A DNA stretch of 64,000 nucleotides from Mastigias papua (GCA_964019165.1 OZ025268.1:7347517-7411516), one strand, 5' to 3'; shown: positions 50,901 through 63,938, counted from the stretch's first letter. A program made the numbers and translations. The notes: generated by a model not told the origin, from the letters alone.

Positions 50901-53900
50901 CTGTATTACTTTAAAACATATTTGGATTCAATATGGTATCAAACATTCAGAATTCGTTCACATGTGATATAATGGCAGTATTTGTGGGACAGTTTTTGTA
51001 CATTGTGCATATTAGCTTTGGAACTAGGAGGCTTTATAGCATGCAACATTGAATTGAAATTTACCACATCCAGTTAATCTTTTATCACTATCCAAAGGTC
51101 CCATCTGAAAGGAACACCATTATGAGAAATACATCCTCTGAAAGCTTGTTGGTGTTTTGATGTATATTAATTTGTTCTTTGATCTTTAGTTTGTAGTTCC
51201 TATGTGCAAACAAATGAAAGGATCAATCAAAGAAAATGCAATTGCAATATCATTAATAAAGGTAATGAGTTTGATGTGTTATGCAGCATTTTAGTCTTTT
51301 GAAAATTGCCTCCAGGTATAAGTATCTCTTTCAAATTTATTCACTTGTTGCCTGTTGGAACTTTGATGCTAGAGTGTTTGCTAGCATTGGAAGAATGCAA
51401 ATTTATCTTTCTGTATGAAGTATTGAAGCTGTTTTGATTATGATTAGTCTGTCACCACACTTTTACCTTTCGGGCCTGCCTTTAAATTATTAGAATTGTT
51501 GCAACTAAGTGGTGATTGTTAGCATGGGATCATCAGATAATTGTGTATCAGTAGCAAAGTATATTGCATTTCATTATGCTTAGTTAACCTACTCAACTTG
51601 TAGAGTACTGAGTTATTTTTGACCAAGACTATACCAGACTCAAAGGTACCAATTGGATTGACTTAGCGTGGTAGTTAGTGTGTACTTTACTAATGTATAG
51701 ATTGTTTGTTTTTTTGATTCATTGTTCTACAGGAATCATCTTCTTTCAATACTACCTGATCAAATTGCTCATTTTATGAGATGCATGTTTATTTCCCCTG
51801 AAACATGAGAATTTTTGGCCATTATCTCTGAAGTTTGGTTTTTATATTAGTTTGTAGGAATGTGATGATTCGGTGCTTCTTGTTATTGAGTAACTGCTTG
51901 ACTGTTTGTCTCTTTGCTATAAGTTAAACTATCAAAATATTAATTTAAGATTGAAAGGTGCAAAGGTGATATGCTACTTCATTAGGCCAAATAGCAGAGT
52001 AGAGCCAAGCACTTATCAATGTACTGCTTTTTCATAGTCTTATACTTAGTTATGATGGCCATTCTCATGCAGAACATTTCTTTGCTAAAATTCTTTTAGC
52101 TTTCTTACGCCTCATCTCCACTATCGCAAATCGCATGTGAACTATTATTTTTTGTTCGCTTGTGAATGTTCAGAAACCGCATGCAAATTGTGAATCCTGA
52201 GTGAAGTGGAAACGGGCCTTAAGCAGAAGAACTGAATTAAGTATGCTGTGCCAAATCTAATAATTGTAGTTATTGTATTGTCATGCCTAAACCACTTCAT
52301 CATTTTGCTAGTTCTTTATTTGCGATTTATGCCGTTATGTTTTCAATTTTCATCAGGTTTACAGGATGGATGTCTCCATTTGTAGGTGTTGGTTCAAAAA
52401 GCAGTGCAAAAAGCTTTTTTGGCGTTTTACCTAGGTTTTTCACATCAATTTGCAGGGACTGAGTCATACTTCTAAAGGTTTGAAGCAAATGTCAGAAGTT
52501 ATAGAAGACTGTCTAGGATTGCAATGCGGTTGCCTAATGGGTGCAAACTTAGCAAATGAAGTTGCGGATGAGAAGTTTACAGAAGCAACGATTGGTAGTA
52601 AAATAATCTGAAATTATATTGTGATGTAGAAACGACTAAATGTGTAATTGTATGTTTCAACTTCCATAGTATTTATGAGGTGTTGAAGCCCGTTTCATGT
52701 GCTGTTTTTACATATGTTCTACGCAGTAATATCCCGCCTATAAGAACCTGAATTTTTCAATTTAGCGTAAGTTGGTTCTTAAATGCAGGAGGCTTGAAGT
52801 GATTATTTTTGTCTGGCAGGTTCTGAAACCCTAACAGGCTATCACCGTATGCTATCTGAGTGTTTAAATGTTTGTCCTGTTTTGTTAATACAAACCAGAA
52901 TTAGGAGGCCTGAAACAACCATGCGTAGGATTTTTGTAGCTTGTGTGTGTACATTTCATGGTAGAGTTGGTCTGTTTAAGCTTCAAAGTGGTGTCTTATT
53001 GCGATGTCAGAACTATCACAGTTTGTAAATATGTATATATTCAGAATTTCTAACCTCAGCACTTTTTTCTTTAACTTTAGGTTGCGACGATAAGACAAAA
53101 TGGGAATTGTGGAAAAATTTGTTTCACTGTGAATACTTTAAAGTGAAATGTGTGGAAGATGAGCATACTGTTGAGTTGTGTGGAGCTTTGAAGGTAAGTC
53201 TCGGTGACTGCACTTGAATAGTACATTGCAATGAGAAATTTGTTTGCAATTGAGAAATTCAATGTTTGGTGTAGATGTGTTGCTTGCATATCTAAATCTT
53301 CTGATTCACACTTTTGAAGACGTTCACGCCAGTATGAAATAAATTGCTGAAACCAGCTCAGGCCAGAGTTAGCTTTATAATAAATAGTTTATGTTAACTT
53401 TATATACTTAGCAGAGGGTAGACGAATCTGAAAGTAAAGGAATTAACAGTTTGAAAATTTTATCGCCAATTGTTTTGTTGCTAATGAAGTAAATAGACAG
53501 TTCAAGTATTTTTGTGGCTGTGAGGTATACTGGTCTGATTCTTAGTTTTCTGCTATTTTGTTTGAATGAATCTAGTCTTGAGTTATAAAGCCTACCGCAC
53601 ACGGGTGATTTTGTTGCAGAAACAGCAAAAATTTGTTGCAAGGGAGTTTAAATCGCCCGTATTCAGTAGAAAAAACATGCGATGTTGTCGCAGGAAACAG
53701 ATTCTCCAACTGAAATGTGTTGGATATTAAATTTTGTTTTCTGCAACAAAAACATAGATCGCAAGTTTCTGGACTCAGGTGACTGAAAAAATACCGTATT
53801 TGACCGATTATCCAATCAGATACGCTCGAGCTACCGTGTGATTAGCTGTTGCTGCGAGAAATATCGTTCGTCTGCCTCTAGCTAAAAAATGCAAAAACAA

Positions 53901-56900
53901 ATGTTTTTCTGTATCTGCGACAAAAATCGCCCTTGTACACTAGGCTTTAGTCTGTGCCATGGAATATGCTAGTTTTGATGGATCTAGCTCACGATAAGAT
54001 TGGTTGTTGAAACTGCAGGCTCAGAATTGTATGTATTGTCCCTCTGGTCACGGTTTGACAGTTTGTCCAAGAGCTTTCACCAGAAGGATGAATTACCCCA
54101 AGTGCTCCAGCTTCTTGTAGCATAAGGTATTTGGAAACTTGTTTCTATATAAAGCAAACTACCAAAGATATAAAATTTGGATACAGTTTCTCAAGATTTA
54201 GTGCTACTCGGTTTGTGATAGTCAAGAGCAGGGCTCATAGCGAATCTGGAACACCTGGTAAATGTGCCATTTGTAAGAAAGTCAGGGTAAACCTGTAATA
54301 GTCAAGGAGTTTCCATCAATACTTGTCTGAGTCAGGGAAAAGTCAGGGAAAACTGAATGGTTAGTCCATATGGCATATCCTTGGTTTTTGCAAAGTGCTT
54401 GTTCCAACTGTGAACTTTATCTCTTTGCATTAACTATTTGTGCACAAATAGAAGATAGTTTGCTTGGAAGGGGTCTTTGTCAGTCACTGTTATACTATAG
54501 GTTTAAGAATTGGTTCTGGTTCTCTTTTCTAGAATGTTGTAGCAACTGGAGCTGGAGTTATTGATGGTCTTGGGTGAGCCTTAAAGTCATTACAAAGAGA
54601 AATCTTAGCCTTCTCGAAGTCATTATTAATTGCAAGTTTATTGTTAGAATTAATTAGAATAAATTAGATCCAATTTCGTTTATTGCTCGGTCCGAATACT
54701 AAAACCATTCGGAATTCACAGCTTTGAGCATCTCCATAATGAGGACCAGAGATGTATGTATCAAGTGGAGGCCATTAAGTCACGGAAGGATGCAGCCAAG
54801 GTGGAGCAATAGGTCAATGTGCATAATGCAGAACAATGGGGATCACTTAGCTATGATGTCGAGGAGGATTGACAACGTGGCATTATGGCAGGTCGTGTTG
54901 ATGCCACATTGCTTTCTTGTGCGTGTATCAATAGCTTCCAAATAGTTTCAGACAGGACCCAATCCTCCTTGTGTCCTCCATTCATTGGATGCACTAGAGG
55001 TGTCATTTTCTTCAAGTTACTGACCATTGCCCAAATGTTTTCAGTCAAGACTGCAACAGTACCATCTCATAGATGGCTGGTTTTGTTTGCTTAGGCGGAA
55101 TTTGAGTTCTTACACTGTACACTACCTTACATCTTCTGCTACAGAACTTGGTTGTTTTCAAGCTTCCAATTGTATTGACGATATCCATAAATACAAGGAA
55201 AATATTTGGTGCTTAAATACTTAAATGAAGGGAAATGTAGGTTATGTCTACATTAATTTCATCTACACTGTGCCATATTTGCAACTTCTTTATTTGCAAA
55301 TGGTTCGTGTTTTCTTTCTTACAGATATGGCGATAATACCAAAGCTGCAATAATTCGATTAGGAATGGTAGAAATGAAATTATTTGCAAACACCTTTTAC
55401 GATAATGTTCTCGAGAGTACATTTCTAGAATCGTGTGGTGTTGCTGACTTGATTGCCACTTGTTATGGTGGAAGAAACAGACGAGTGGCCGAAGCATTCG
55501 TGCGAACAGGAAAGGTTGGTTTGTATCTTTTTGTGTGTGCTATTGACAAGCAACGCAGCGCATAGTTTTGGAGGGTTTGCAACGTCATATTTTATATAAG
55601 CTGGAGAATTTCATATGGTAGCCCATCTAGACCACTTTGATAGGTATATAATGTTCTGATTGCATGAGAACCTTGAGTCCCCAGCTACTTCAAAATAAAT
55701 ACTTTTACATCCTGAATTGTCCATGGCAACACTAATGTATCTTGGTAGGGGTGCTCTTCCTTACATTTGCGGCACACGTTGTTCTCGATATCTTAACGTT
55801 TATTCGTCATCATCTCTTTAGCTTCGTGCTTTGTTTTTGGATACTTTATAACTTAATAATCAATAGGCTTATCTCATTTCTTTTGGAAACTAGTTACTAT
55901 GGTGCAGTAGAGTACACCTACCTTAGAATGTAGTTTATGAGAAATCAGTACTGAAGCAAGAAGCTTCCTTATATAATTAAAAAAATGTGTGAATGCTGAA
56001 TAGTACCATTTTGTCCAAGTCCATTAGAAATATACTATTTTCAATCATTTAGAGTGCCATTGTGTCTTCTAGTGAGAGTCATAACTAGTAAATTTTATTT
56101 TGTTCTTTTCATTTGTCAGTAAAATGTTATGCCTACTTTTCCAAGCATCTTTTATTGGACTGCAGAGTTTTAGGTACAACTATCTCGATACATTTTGTCG
56201 TTGTTCCTTCAGAGTATGGACGCCCTTGAAGAGGAAATGCTAAATGGACAGAAATTGCAGGGCCCACATACAGCCTATCAAGTTTACCTTTTGTTGAAAG
56301 ATAAAAAAATGGAGGATGAGTATGTCCAACTTTGCTTTTATAAATATTTTCCTCTTCAAGGAAGCATTTGACTCTTTGATTGATTAGATTTGTTCCAGTT
56401 TGATAGCTTAGAATCGTTCTCATGCATAATTTGTGCAAAACAGCGAAAGTATTTTGTTACAGTTTCGCAACCAAATGTGCACTTCTACTCATCTACGCAT
56501 ACTTTTTGTCCCTAGCTCTGTTAGTAGACACTTCGCTCTTGAACTTCAATCCCAGTTCTTCATTTCCCGGAAGTTCAGTTCATCCTTTATTCTTTTGATT
56601 ATCAATCGTATCCTTTTGGTCGCTTTGTGGGAACGCATTATTTCTATCCTACGTCTAACAGATATGTTGGTTTTCTTATCTGTAATTTTTGTCCAGTTCA
56701 AGGAAGGAGGTTTTAGAAACCTCATAAATGGACACAGCAAGAAATTAAAGTGATATGTGAATCATACATCCCAGAAATCATTTGAAAAGTAGCTCTCGCT
56801 TGTCAGCCACTGATCTTTTATTTGTATTTATCACTGTTTATCTTTCCAGATTTCCATTGATGATGTCAATCTACAGAATATTCTACGAAAATGCTCCCCC

Positions 56901-56937
56901 ATCTCATCTAATCTCCACGCTATCTGAACATTTCTAA
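47919..56937 (+). CDS. GPD1: Cytosolic NAD-dependent glycerol-3-phosphate dehydrogenase, 10 exons, 348 aa
   Basis: Exons are 47919-47968, 48825-49002, 49869-49937, 51190-51261, 52456-52594, 53081-53193, 54533-54573, 55325-55514, 56213-56319 and 56850-56937. They sum to 1047 nt with matching phases. The NAD loop [14 protein letters not shown] spans exons 1-2. The catalytic lysines lie in ISLIKG and [11 protein letters not shown], and the substrate-binding [13 protein letters not shown] is complete. The enzyme interconverts dihydroxyacetone phosphate and glycerol 3-phosphate. I start at the ATG nearest the usual N-terminus. In-frame ATGs at 47907, 47904, 47820 and 47790 would add a basic leader. 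The length matches animal GPD1. Confidence 0.94.
52104..52223. mobile_element. Possible small inverted-repeat element in a GPD1 intron
   Basis: cttacgcctcatctccact at the left resembles the reverse complement of agtggaaacgggccttaag at the right, with about four differences. The interior is not coding. Confidence 0.45.
53586..53948. mobile_element. Small inverted-repeat transposon in a GPD1 intron, 363 bp
   Basis: The terminal 36 bp are inverted with few differences: taaagcctaccgcacacggg at the left against the reverse complement of the right end ending aggcttta. Internal repeats of the type gcgatttttgttgca are also inverted. It is a non-autonomous DNA element by structure. Confidence 0.7.
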
Positions 56938-58178
56938 ATGTATCTAATTATTTGAACAATGTATTTATAAAAGTATATGTTCGTGTATGTGTACCTTTGA
57001 TACGCACTTGGTGCCTTGATGTTTTAACTGGTGTCATAGTATCATGAGAATGTATATACTTGTTTTCTTTGAAATCATCTATATATTTTAATATTTTGCA
57101 AACCATTTAAGGCTCTCAGACGTTTTGATACAGTAGTTAAAGAAACTTGAGAGACAAATCGTGTTTGTATTTTGTTTCAATTTAAAAAATGTAGTCTTGT
57201 AAAAACAGTTTTTCAAGTCTACTTTTGAAGCACAGCCTTCGTGTGTTTCCTAAATATTTCCTAATTACATTAATAATTATGATAAAACGAATATCTATAT
57301 AGGATACTCGCTGCAAGAACGCGGGTAGTGCTGTTTTCAATGTGTGCCCTGTGCCGAAGACTTCAGTAGGAAATTGTAAAATTTTAAACAAATGAAATTG
57401 TATAAAGAAACTAATTTTGCATTATGCGAAAACGCAATATTTATGATCTGCCTTGCAATGAGATTTGTACTTTATACATTAAATGCACTTTGTTTCTCAT
57501 TTCGAGGCATCCCAGTGGTGGGTCATTGTATATTTTGGTAGCCATATGCTGGAAGAATCTTTGGGCATGATGCCTCGTATTGTTTGGAATTCGCAGGATT
57601 TAATTGTTATTTATTGTCACCTTTCCATGTTCTATCAACTGGAAGTCATTATTGAAACGTTGACAGATGTCGAAGCATTTTCGCACAAGCTTGCATGCTC
57701 TCATTTTATTTGTCTGCTCTACCGCCACGCAAGAAAATCTGTTTGTTTGCGTTTTAGCTGCAATATTCCTTAATACTTAAATGTTCGTAGAACCGTAGTA
57801 CCACCTGAATATTTCACAATGCAAGAATTACCAGTTCTACAACGTCATTAAAAACAGATGTGAAACAACAGAGGACGAAGTATTGAGCACTGTGGAACTC
57901 CTTCTGGCATGCCTTTATCATTTGAGAAACGTGATCACTGCCAAAAGTCCTTGGAACACCCATTGAATAATGAAGTTTATTTGACAATAATAAACTTCGT
58001 GTCAAATTTGACGGCTAGTGATCCCCTCCCTCCTCAAAACAATGCTGAGGTAGGACCTTTGTTGCTGAAGTGCTATTTGAGAGCGAATTGACGTGTCTGC
58101 TGCGAGTAATCCCTGACGAATTCAACATTGTTTTGAGCGGGGAGAGGGGAGTTTGCTCTATGAGTCAAAAGTAATGTA
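56938..58178. other. GPD1 3' flank and intergenic DNA
   Basis: It probably begins with the 3' untranslated region. No gene is recognised up to the retrotransposon insertion. Confidence 0.4.
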
Positions 58179-58183
58179 AGTAT

Positions 58184-58564
58184 TGTATCGTTATACAGAT
58201 AAAGGACTCCAATGAAACACTGGATCGTATAAACTAATAAGCTAATAATCTATTCGATCTGAAATAAAGTGAATAAAAATACAAATTAGTAAAATGTAAA
58301 TCTCTGGCCTAGTGTAACAGCAATAAACATAACGAACGGAAATAAAACAAAACATGAACTAGCGAGGACAATCAATATATAAACTTACTTAATGGTGATT
58401 CCGTAGAAGTCCTTTATAATTATCATTAATAACAGCAGTAATCAGACTTATTCCTCGTATCTTGCTTCCCGTGTAGCACAACGTTTTTTTACAACACGCG
58501 CTCTGAGTGTCCAAATATGGAAATCATCAATCATAATCATAATTAGAGTTCATTCAAGGAAACA
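58184..58564 (-). repeat. BEL/Pao 3' LTR, 381 bp
   Basis: On the minus strand it begins TGTTTCC directly after the polypurine tract and ends ATACA, so it has the canonical TG...CA ends. The outer end is shared with the partial copy at 63939. Confidence 0.9.
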
Positions 58565-58575
58565 TCCTCCCCCCC
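58565..58575 (-). other. Polypurine tract
   Basis: On the minus strand the sequence GGGGGGGAGGA directly abuts the 3' LTR. It primes plus-strand DNA synthesis in LTR elements. Confidence 0.85.
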
Positions 58576-58612
58576 GATAAGGGCATGGTCCTTAGCAAAA
58601 ATCAAGCATAAG

Positions 58613-61600
58613 TCAATCGTATCCTTCTGCTGGTTGCAGTACTACAATTTTTCTTATCGGTCGATAATATATTCCGGAAGCTGTCTTTACCTTTACATTT
58701 CGAATTCGTCCGTCTGATCCAGGGAATACCTCTATGATCCGTCCTATTCTCCATTTACCCCTGATTGCGTTTATGTCTTCAACTATGACAATATCATCCT
58801 TTTGTACATTGCGCTTATCTGTGTGCCATTTCTTTTGAGGAACAAGTGATGGAAAAACGTCTCTTGTCCACCTTTTCCAAAACGAGTTTACAATCTGTTG
58901 TACCAATTCTACTCTCTGATGTGGGTTCCGCATTTCGTTAAATGGACCTTGTGGTACTTCTACTGTTGCTCGTCCCAAGAGGAGATCATTTGGGCATAAA
59001 AATGCTCCATCATCAGGGTCATTTGGAATTCGTCCGATTGGGCGTTGATTCAGCAAGTTTCCAACCTCCAGCAAACAAGTATAAAGTTCAAAAGGTCTCA
59101 GAACTTGATCTCCAATGGCAATCTTTAGTGCCCTTTTGCAACTTTTCACAAGTGCCTCTGAACAACCGTTTTGATGAGGTGCTGCTGGTGTGATGAAAAT
59201 CCAATTAATTCCTCGTTCAGAACAATACTCTTGGAGCTTATCAATACTTAGCCCTTGTACCATTTCTCGCAACACTCGTTCTGCACCAACCATTTGGGAA
59301 CCATTGTCACTAAGAATTACTGCTGGAAATCCTCTAATGCAGAAGAATCGTCGAAGAACCTGCAGAAACTCCACCGTGGAATAATCCATTGCCAGCTCTA
59401 GGTGTACGGCTCTCGTGTTGAGGCATGTAAAGATAACACCATAATGTTTAGTTGTTTTGTTGCGTCCAATTCTGACATTGTAGGGTCCGAAGTAGTCACA
59501 TGATGTGTAGTAAAATGGGGGTGTTTGTGGTGCCAGTCGAATAGAAGGAAGATTTGCCATCATTTGCTCTTCAGCCAAATGGGACATCTCTCTGCAAAAC
59601 TTGCATCTGTATTTGACAGATTTGCTGATTTTATTCCCTTTCAGAACCCAGTACTTTCTCCTCACTTTGGCTGTTGTCGTTGCTACACCCGAATGCCCAA
59701 ACTGATGCACCTGTCTTGTAATCAATAGTGAGATTCTATGCTCGTTTGGCAGAAGCACTGGATGTTTCATGTCATAGGATACTATTGCCTTGTCGACTCT
59801 GCCTCCGACTCTGATAATTCCCTTTTCGTCTGTGAATGGACTCAGTGACTTAAATTCGCCTTTCTTCACCCTATCATGTAATAACTTTTGCGCGTCTTTA
59901 ATCAAAAATATCTCTGCTTCATGTAGTTCTTCAGGTGTTAAGTACTTCTTTTCACAACTTGATCTGTGTTGTCGTAATCTGATATTCTTTGCTAGTCTCT
60001 TTATCCATGCTATGACTCGGATTAGTTTTCTCCAACTTGAAAATCTCTCATAGTCAATTAAGCTTTCAGCCCCTACAAAGTTAACTGACCCAACATTCTT
60101 TACATGACGACGCTCTTCATCTTCTTTCAATGGCATGGATGTAGATTTCACTTGCCAAAACTCTTCTGGTAATCTTAGGAATTCTGGGCCATTCATCCAT
60201 CTTCCACTCAGTTCTTGCACACTGATTCCTCTTGATAGGTCGTCAGCTACATTGTCTTCACTTGATATGTGTCTCCATTGATTTGGATTCGAATTGCTCT
60301 GAATTTCCCCTATTCTTGCTGACACAAATGGCTTGTAATTGCGTGAATGGCTTTGAATCCAGCCGAGTGTTATCATGCTATCGGTAAAGAACGTTACTCC
60401 ATTGAAATTTATTCTAGACTCTTCTTGGATTGTCTTTGCCAATCGTGACGCGAGAACAGCAGCTTGCAATTCTAGTCGTGGTATTGTTAGCTGTTTCAGA
60501 GGTGCCACTCTTGATTTTGCAGTGATAAATCTTACATCGAATCTCCCATCTTTAGTTTTCTGACGAATGTAAGCACAAGCACCAAAAGCCTCTTGTGATG
60601 CGTCTGAAAATATGCATAAAGAAGGTCTTTCTGCAGCATCAGCTGTCATCAGAGATCTCTTAAAGCAAATGTTGTTTATGTTCTTCATTTCCATGAACAG
60701 TTCAACCCAATCACTTTGTAGTTCTTGTGGAATTTCATCATCCCAGTCAATTCCAATATGCCACAGCTTTTGTAGGCCAATTTTCAATCTAATAATGAAC
60801 GCAGCAGCAAATCCAATAGGATCATAGATCTTTGCAATTTCACTTAACAAGTTTCTTTTAGTCATCTTCAACTCCTTGAAATGCTCATTTTCATCATTTG
60901 GACTCGTTAATTTCGACTCAATTTGACATGATAATGTGTCAGCCTCTCTGTTCCAAGATATTCCAAGTACCTTTTCTTCCACATTACCTTTCAGTTCATG
61001 TGCATCTTGATTCTCCTCATTCAGATTTTTGTTTGACATCCAACCTTTCACTTGAAAACCTCCACTCTTTAGGACAATGTCAATGTCCTCTGCAAGTTTT
61101 TTTGCCTCTTCTACTGTTTCCACAGATTCGCAAATATCGTCCATGTATACGTTTTCTGTAAGCACCTTAGCTGCCTCTGGCTTCAGATTTTTACTCTCCT
61201 GTGCTGTCTTTCTCAATGCAATCTGTGCCATTGCGGGAGCAGGTTTGTCACCGAACGTTAGTACCGTCTTTACATACACATCTGGCTCTCTTTCTGCTTC
61301 ACAGTTACGCCAAAGGAATCTGTGTACATGCTGATCTTTCTCTGGAATCAGTATTCGATGATACATCTTTGAAATGTCACCCATCAATGCCACTTGGTTT
61401 TCTCTGAAGCGGAGAGCTATTCCAAATATATTGTTTAGCAGATCAGGACCCTTCAGCCAGTAATCGTTCAGTCTATGACCTGCAAACACTGAAGATGAAT
61501 TGAATACAATTCTCACAGGTGTGCTTTTTTTGTCTGGTCTCAGCACAGCATGGTGAGGGACATAGTGTACAGGACCCGTGTAGTCTCTCATTTCCATTTC

Positions 61601-63895
61601 TGTTAGTTTTCTCGAGAATTTCATTTCATTCATTTCTTTCATCTGATTGTCATAAGCCTTTGCATGATCAGGATTCTGCTTCAGTCGTCGCTCTATAGAC
61701 TCTAAACGCTTAACTGCTAGTTGTTTGTTATCAGGTAGTTCATTTGGATCTCTTTTCCATGGATATGACATCATCCATTGGTCTTTGACTTTCACACAAG
61801 AATCTTCTATTATCTTGGCTTCATCTCTCTCAACTTGACTCAGTTTATCTGCACTGCAAACACACCCTTTTACGTTTACTCCCATTGACTCAGTTGTCCA
61901 AAAATCAGTGAGATCAACTGGGACAGCATATTTAACATGAAGAATGTGCATTGCGTCTAATTTTTTACCTGGTCTACTCCCAAAAATTACCCATCCTAGA
62001 GGAGAGTGTCGAGCCACAAGATGATTAGCTTGTTTTGTCTCCCCTGAATGCATGTGTGCATGATCAATGCCAATCAGTAAATCAACATGGCCTCGTCCTC
62101 TGTGGAATTTCTGCCCTTGAAGTCCAAACAGCTCTGAACAACTTGACGTATTGATGGACTTTATATCATCACTGATGACTGGAATGCCGATTGCTTTTAC
62201 TGAGTATTGCCTATTTCCATCAACTGATGAAATTGCCACTGTATACCTCTTGGTCTTTATTGTTTCCTCTTCTCCGCCGATTTTCGTAATTGAGACTGTA
62301 ACATTCTGGCCTTGTAATCCTAGAGTTGCAGCAGTGTCTTGGCGTATCAAGCTGATCTGTGCACCGGAATCCAATAGCACGTTTGCTCTTTTAAAAAACC
62401 CACTTGAATTGGAGAGATTTGCTGAGATAATGGGCAAAACTGCTTCACTTTCGTCAATTGCTGTAGCAATACCGATCTGAACTGGTTTAGTCTTGTGCAG
62501 AAGTTGATGGTGAAAGCTAGTACATTGTATGCCATTGTCAAGTTTGGGGCATTGTTGCCTTCTGCTGCAATTTGAAGCCTTATGATCTTTCCCAGCTTTT
62601 TTCAAGCAACTAAAGCAGACTCTATTTTCCTTCGCAATTCTGTAACGATCATCAATGCTAAGCAGGGCAAATTTCTGACATTGATCTGGCCAGTGTGCAG
62701 AGTTCAAACAAATCCAGCATTTATGCCTTGTTGGTAAGTTTCTGCTACTGCTATCAGTACTTACATGGTGAACTAAACGTCTCTGAATTGCAGTTGCTCT
62801 AATCGGTGCTGTGGCGCGCATGCGTGATTTCATCTCCACAGTCATCCACGATAAAAGTGCTTGTAATGTTGGAGTCTTCTTTTCTCGCTCTAGTTCTCTC
62901 GCCCATATTTTCCTGTCGTCGGCGCACATTTTCTGCTCAATAATCGACAGCATATGACTATTGTTCATGTCACTTGGTATTCCAACTTCCTTTAGTGTGT
63001 TGTAGCTGCGATTCACAAGGTGCACTAAATCACAGAAACGAGCATCCTCGCCATCATTAAGGGGTTTAAACTTCATAATATCCTGTGTAACTGTATCTGA
63101 TACGAAGCGCGGGTCACCGTAAATCGCATCCAAATAACTCCATGCAGCCTCATAATCACTGCCAATTCCTTTTATCAATTCTAAAGGTTTGTCTTGCAAA
63201 CATGTGCGCAGCATTGCTATCGCATCCCTCTTAGTATACCTGGCCTCGATTGCATGCTTGAAGTCAGACCGGAAAATTGCATATTCCCGCACATCACCTG
63301 AGAATGACGGCAATTTCGGTTTTTCTAGCTTAAACCCACAATATTGCTGGTCTTTAATAGAACTGTCATTATCTTGTCTTCTGTGTTGCCCTTCAGATGC
63401 TGGATATTGTTCAGTTTCATCAGTTACGTTAATTGTGTCAACAGTGCCCGCCTCTTCTTGTATTACACTATTTGCATTCTCATTGACATCAGATACTTGT
63501 GGGTTTCCACTGAGGGTTCCATCATGGGGAATTTCCGAACTTTCAGAGGGCTTTTCCAGTTCTTCATCTTTATTTCCAGTTAATGTATTTTCCGTCATTT
63601 TATCAATACAGATTTTCGCCCTAGTTTCAGTTTCCATGAACACATCCTGACATTCTGCAAGCCATTTCTCTTCCTTATCGTATTCTTCGTCATCCTCGAC
63701 TAAACTAGCAAATTCTTCATGCTTTCCGATTAAGTTCTCAAACGCTCCTTGTAGTTTGTTCAGTATAGCTGTTATTTCTACCCGTGGTCTGTTGTTTGCA
63801 ATAACGTGCTCTAAAGCTTTCACTGCTCTCGTAAATGCTGCTTTCGCTGTCCTCCTCTCTACCTTCGCTCGTTTCAACTGTGCTTCGTCGGGCAT
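58613..63895 (-). CDS. BEL/Pao Gag-Pol polyprotein, 1760 aa
   Basis: The order is Gag-like domain (LPSFSGDVREYAIF, DUF1759-type), zinc knuckles (CWICLNSAHWPDQC and CFSC), aspartic protease (LLDSGAQ at about 509), reverse transcriptase (YMDD at about 915), RNase H (IFSDAS at about 1095), and integrase with an HHCC-type zinc site (about 1400-1440). The integrase catalytic residues are in SCDYFG, LSDNGSQ and GCSEALVKS. A C-terminal DUF5641-like part follows. I start at the ATG at 63895 (MPDEAQLK), since the frame upstream runs into the LTR. The frame is intact and typical in length. It copies the element through RNA. Confidence 0.93.
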   Translation of the reverse strand: MPDEAQLKRAKVERRTAKAAFTRAVKALEHVIANNRPRVEITAILNKLQGAFENLIGKHEEFASLVEDDEEYDKEEKWLAECQDVFMETETRAKICIDKMTENTLTGNKDEELEKPSESSEIPHDGTLSGNPQVSDVNENANSVIQEEAGTVDTINVTDETEQYPASEGQHRRQDNDSSIKDQQYCGFKLEKPKLPSFSGDVREYAIFRSDFKHAIEARYTKRDAIAMLRTCLQDKPLELIKGIGSDYEAAWSYLDAIYGDPRFVSDTVTQDIMKFKPLNDGEDARFCDLVHLVNRSYNTLKEVGIPSDMNNSHMLSIIEQKMCADDRKIWARELEREKKTPTLQALLSWMTVEMKSRMRATAPIRATAIQRRLVHHVSTDSSSRNLPTRHKCWICLNSAHWPDQCQKFALLSIDDRYRIAKENRVCFSCLKKAGKDHKASNCSRRQQCPKLDNGIQCTSFHHQLLHKTKPVQIGIATAIDESEAVLPIISANLSNSSGFFKRANVLLDSGAQISLIRQDTAATLGLQGQNVTVSITKIGGEEETIKTKRYTVAISSVDGNRQYSVKAIGIPVISDDIKSINTSSCSELFGLQGQKFHRGRGHVDLLIGIDHAHMHSGETKQANHLVARHSPLGWVIFGSRPGKKLDAMHILHVKYAVPVDLTDFWTTESMGVNVKGCVCSADKLSQVERDEAKIIEDSCVKVKDQWMMSYPWKRDPNELPDNKQLAVKRLESIERRLKQNPDHAKAYDNQMKEMNEMKFSRKLTEMEMRDYTGPVHYVPHHAVLRPDKKSTPVRIVFNSSSVFAGHRLNDYWLKGPDLLNNIFGIALRFRENQVALMGDISKMYHRILIPEKDQHVHRFLWRNCEAEREPDVYVKTVLTFGDKPAPAMAQIALRKTAQESKNLKPEAAKVLTENVYMDDICESVETVEEAKKLAEDIDIVLKSGGFQVKGWMSNKNLNEENQDAHELKGNVEEKVLGISWNREADTLSCQIESKLTSPNDENEHFKELKMTKRNLLSEIAKIYDPIGFAAAFIIRLKIGLQKLWHIGIDWDDEIPQELQSDWVELFMEMKNINNICFKRSLMTADAAERPSLCIFSDASQEAFGACAYIRQKTKDGRFDVRFITAKSRVAPLKQLTIPRLELQAAVLASRLAKTIQEESRINFNGVTFFTDSMITLGWIQSHSRNYKPFVSARIGEIQSNSNPNQWRHISSEDNVADDLSRGISVQELSGRWMNGPEFLRLPEEFWQVKSTSMPLKEDEERRHVKNVGSVNFVGAESLIDYERFSSWRKLIRVIAWIKRLAKNIRLRQHRSSCEKKYLTPEELHEAEIFLIKDAQKLLHDRVKKGEFKSLSPFTDEKGIIRVGGRVDKAIVSYDMKHPVLLPNEHRISLLITRQVHQFGHSGVATTTAKVRRKYWVLKGNKISKSVKYRCKFCREMSHLAEEQMMANLPSIRLAPQTPPFYYTSCDYFGPYNVRIGRNKTTKHYGVIFTCLNTRAVHLELAMDYSTVEFLQVLRRFFCIRGFPAVILSDNGSQMVGAERVLREMVQGLSIDKLQEYCSERGINWIFITPAAPHQNGCSEALVKSCKRALKIAIGDQVLRPFELYTCLLEVGNLLNQRPIGRIPNDPDDGAFLCPNDLLLGRATVEVPQGPFNEMRNPHQRVELVQQIVNSFWKRWTRDVFPSLVPQKKWHTDKRNVQKDDIVIVEDINAIRGKWRIGRIIEVFPGSDGRIRNVKVKTASGIYYRPIRKIVVLQPAEGYD

Positions 63896-63938
63896 TTTCT
63901 TATCCAGATGCTTCGACGAATCATTAAATCGAATTTTG

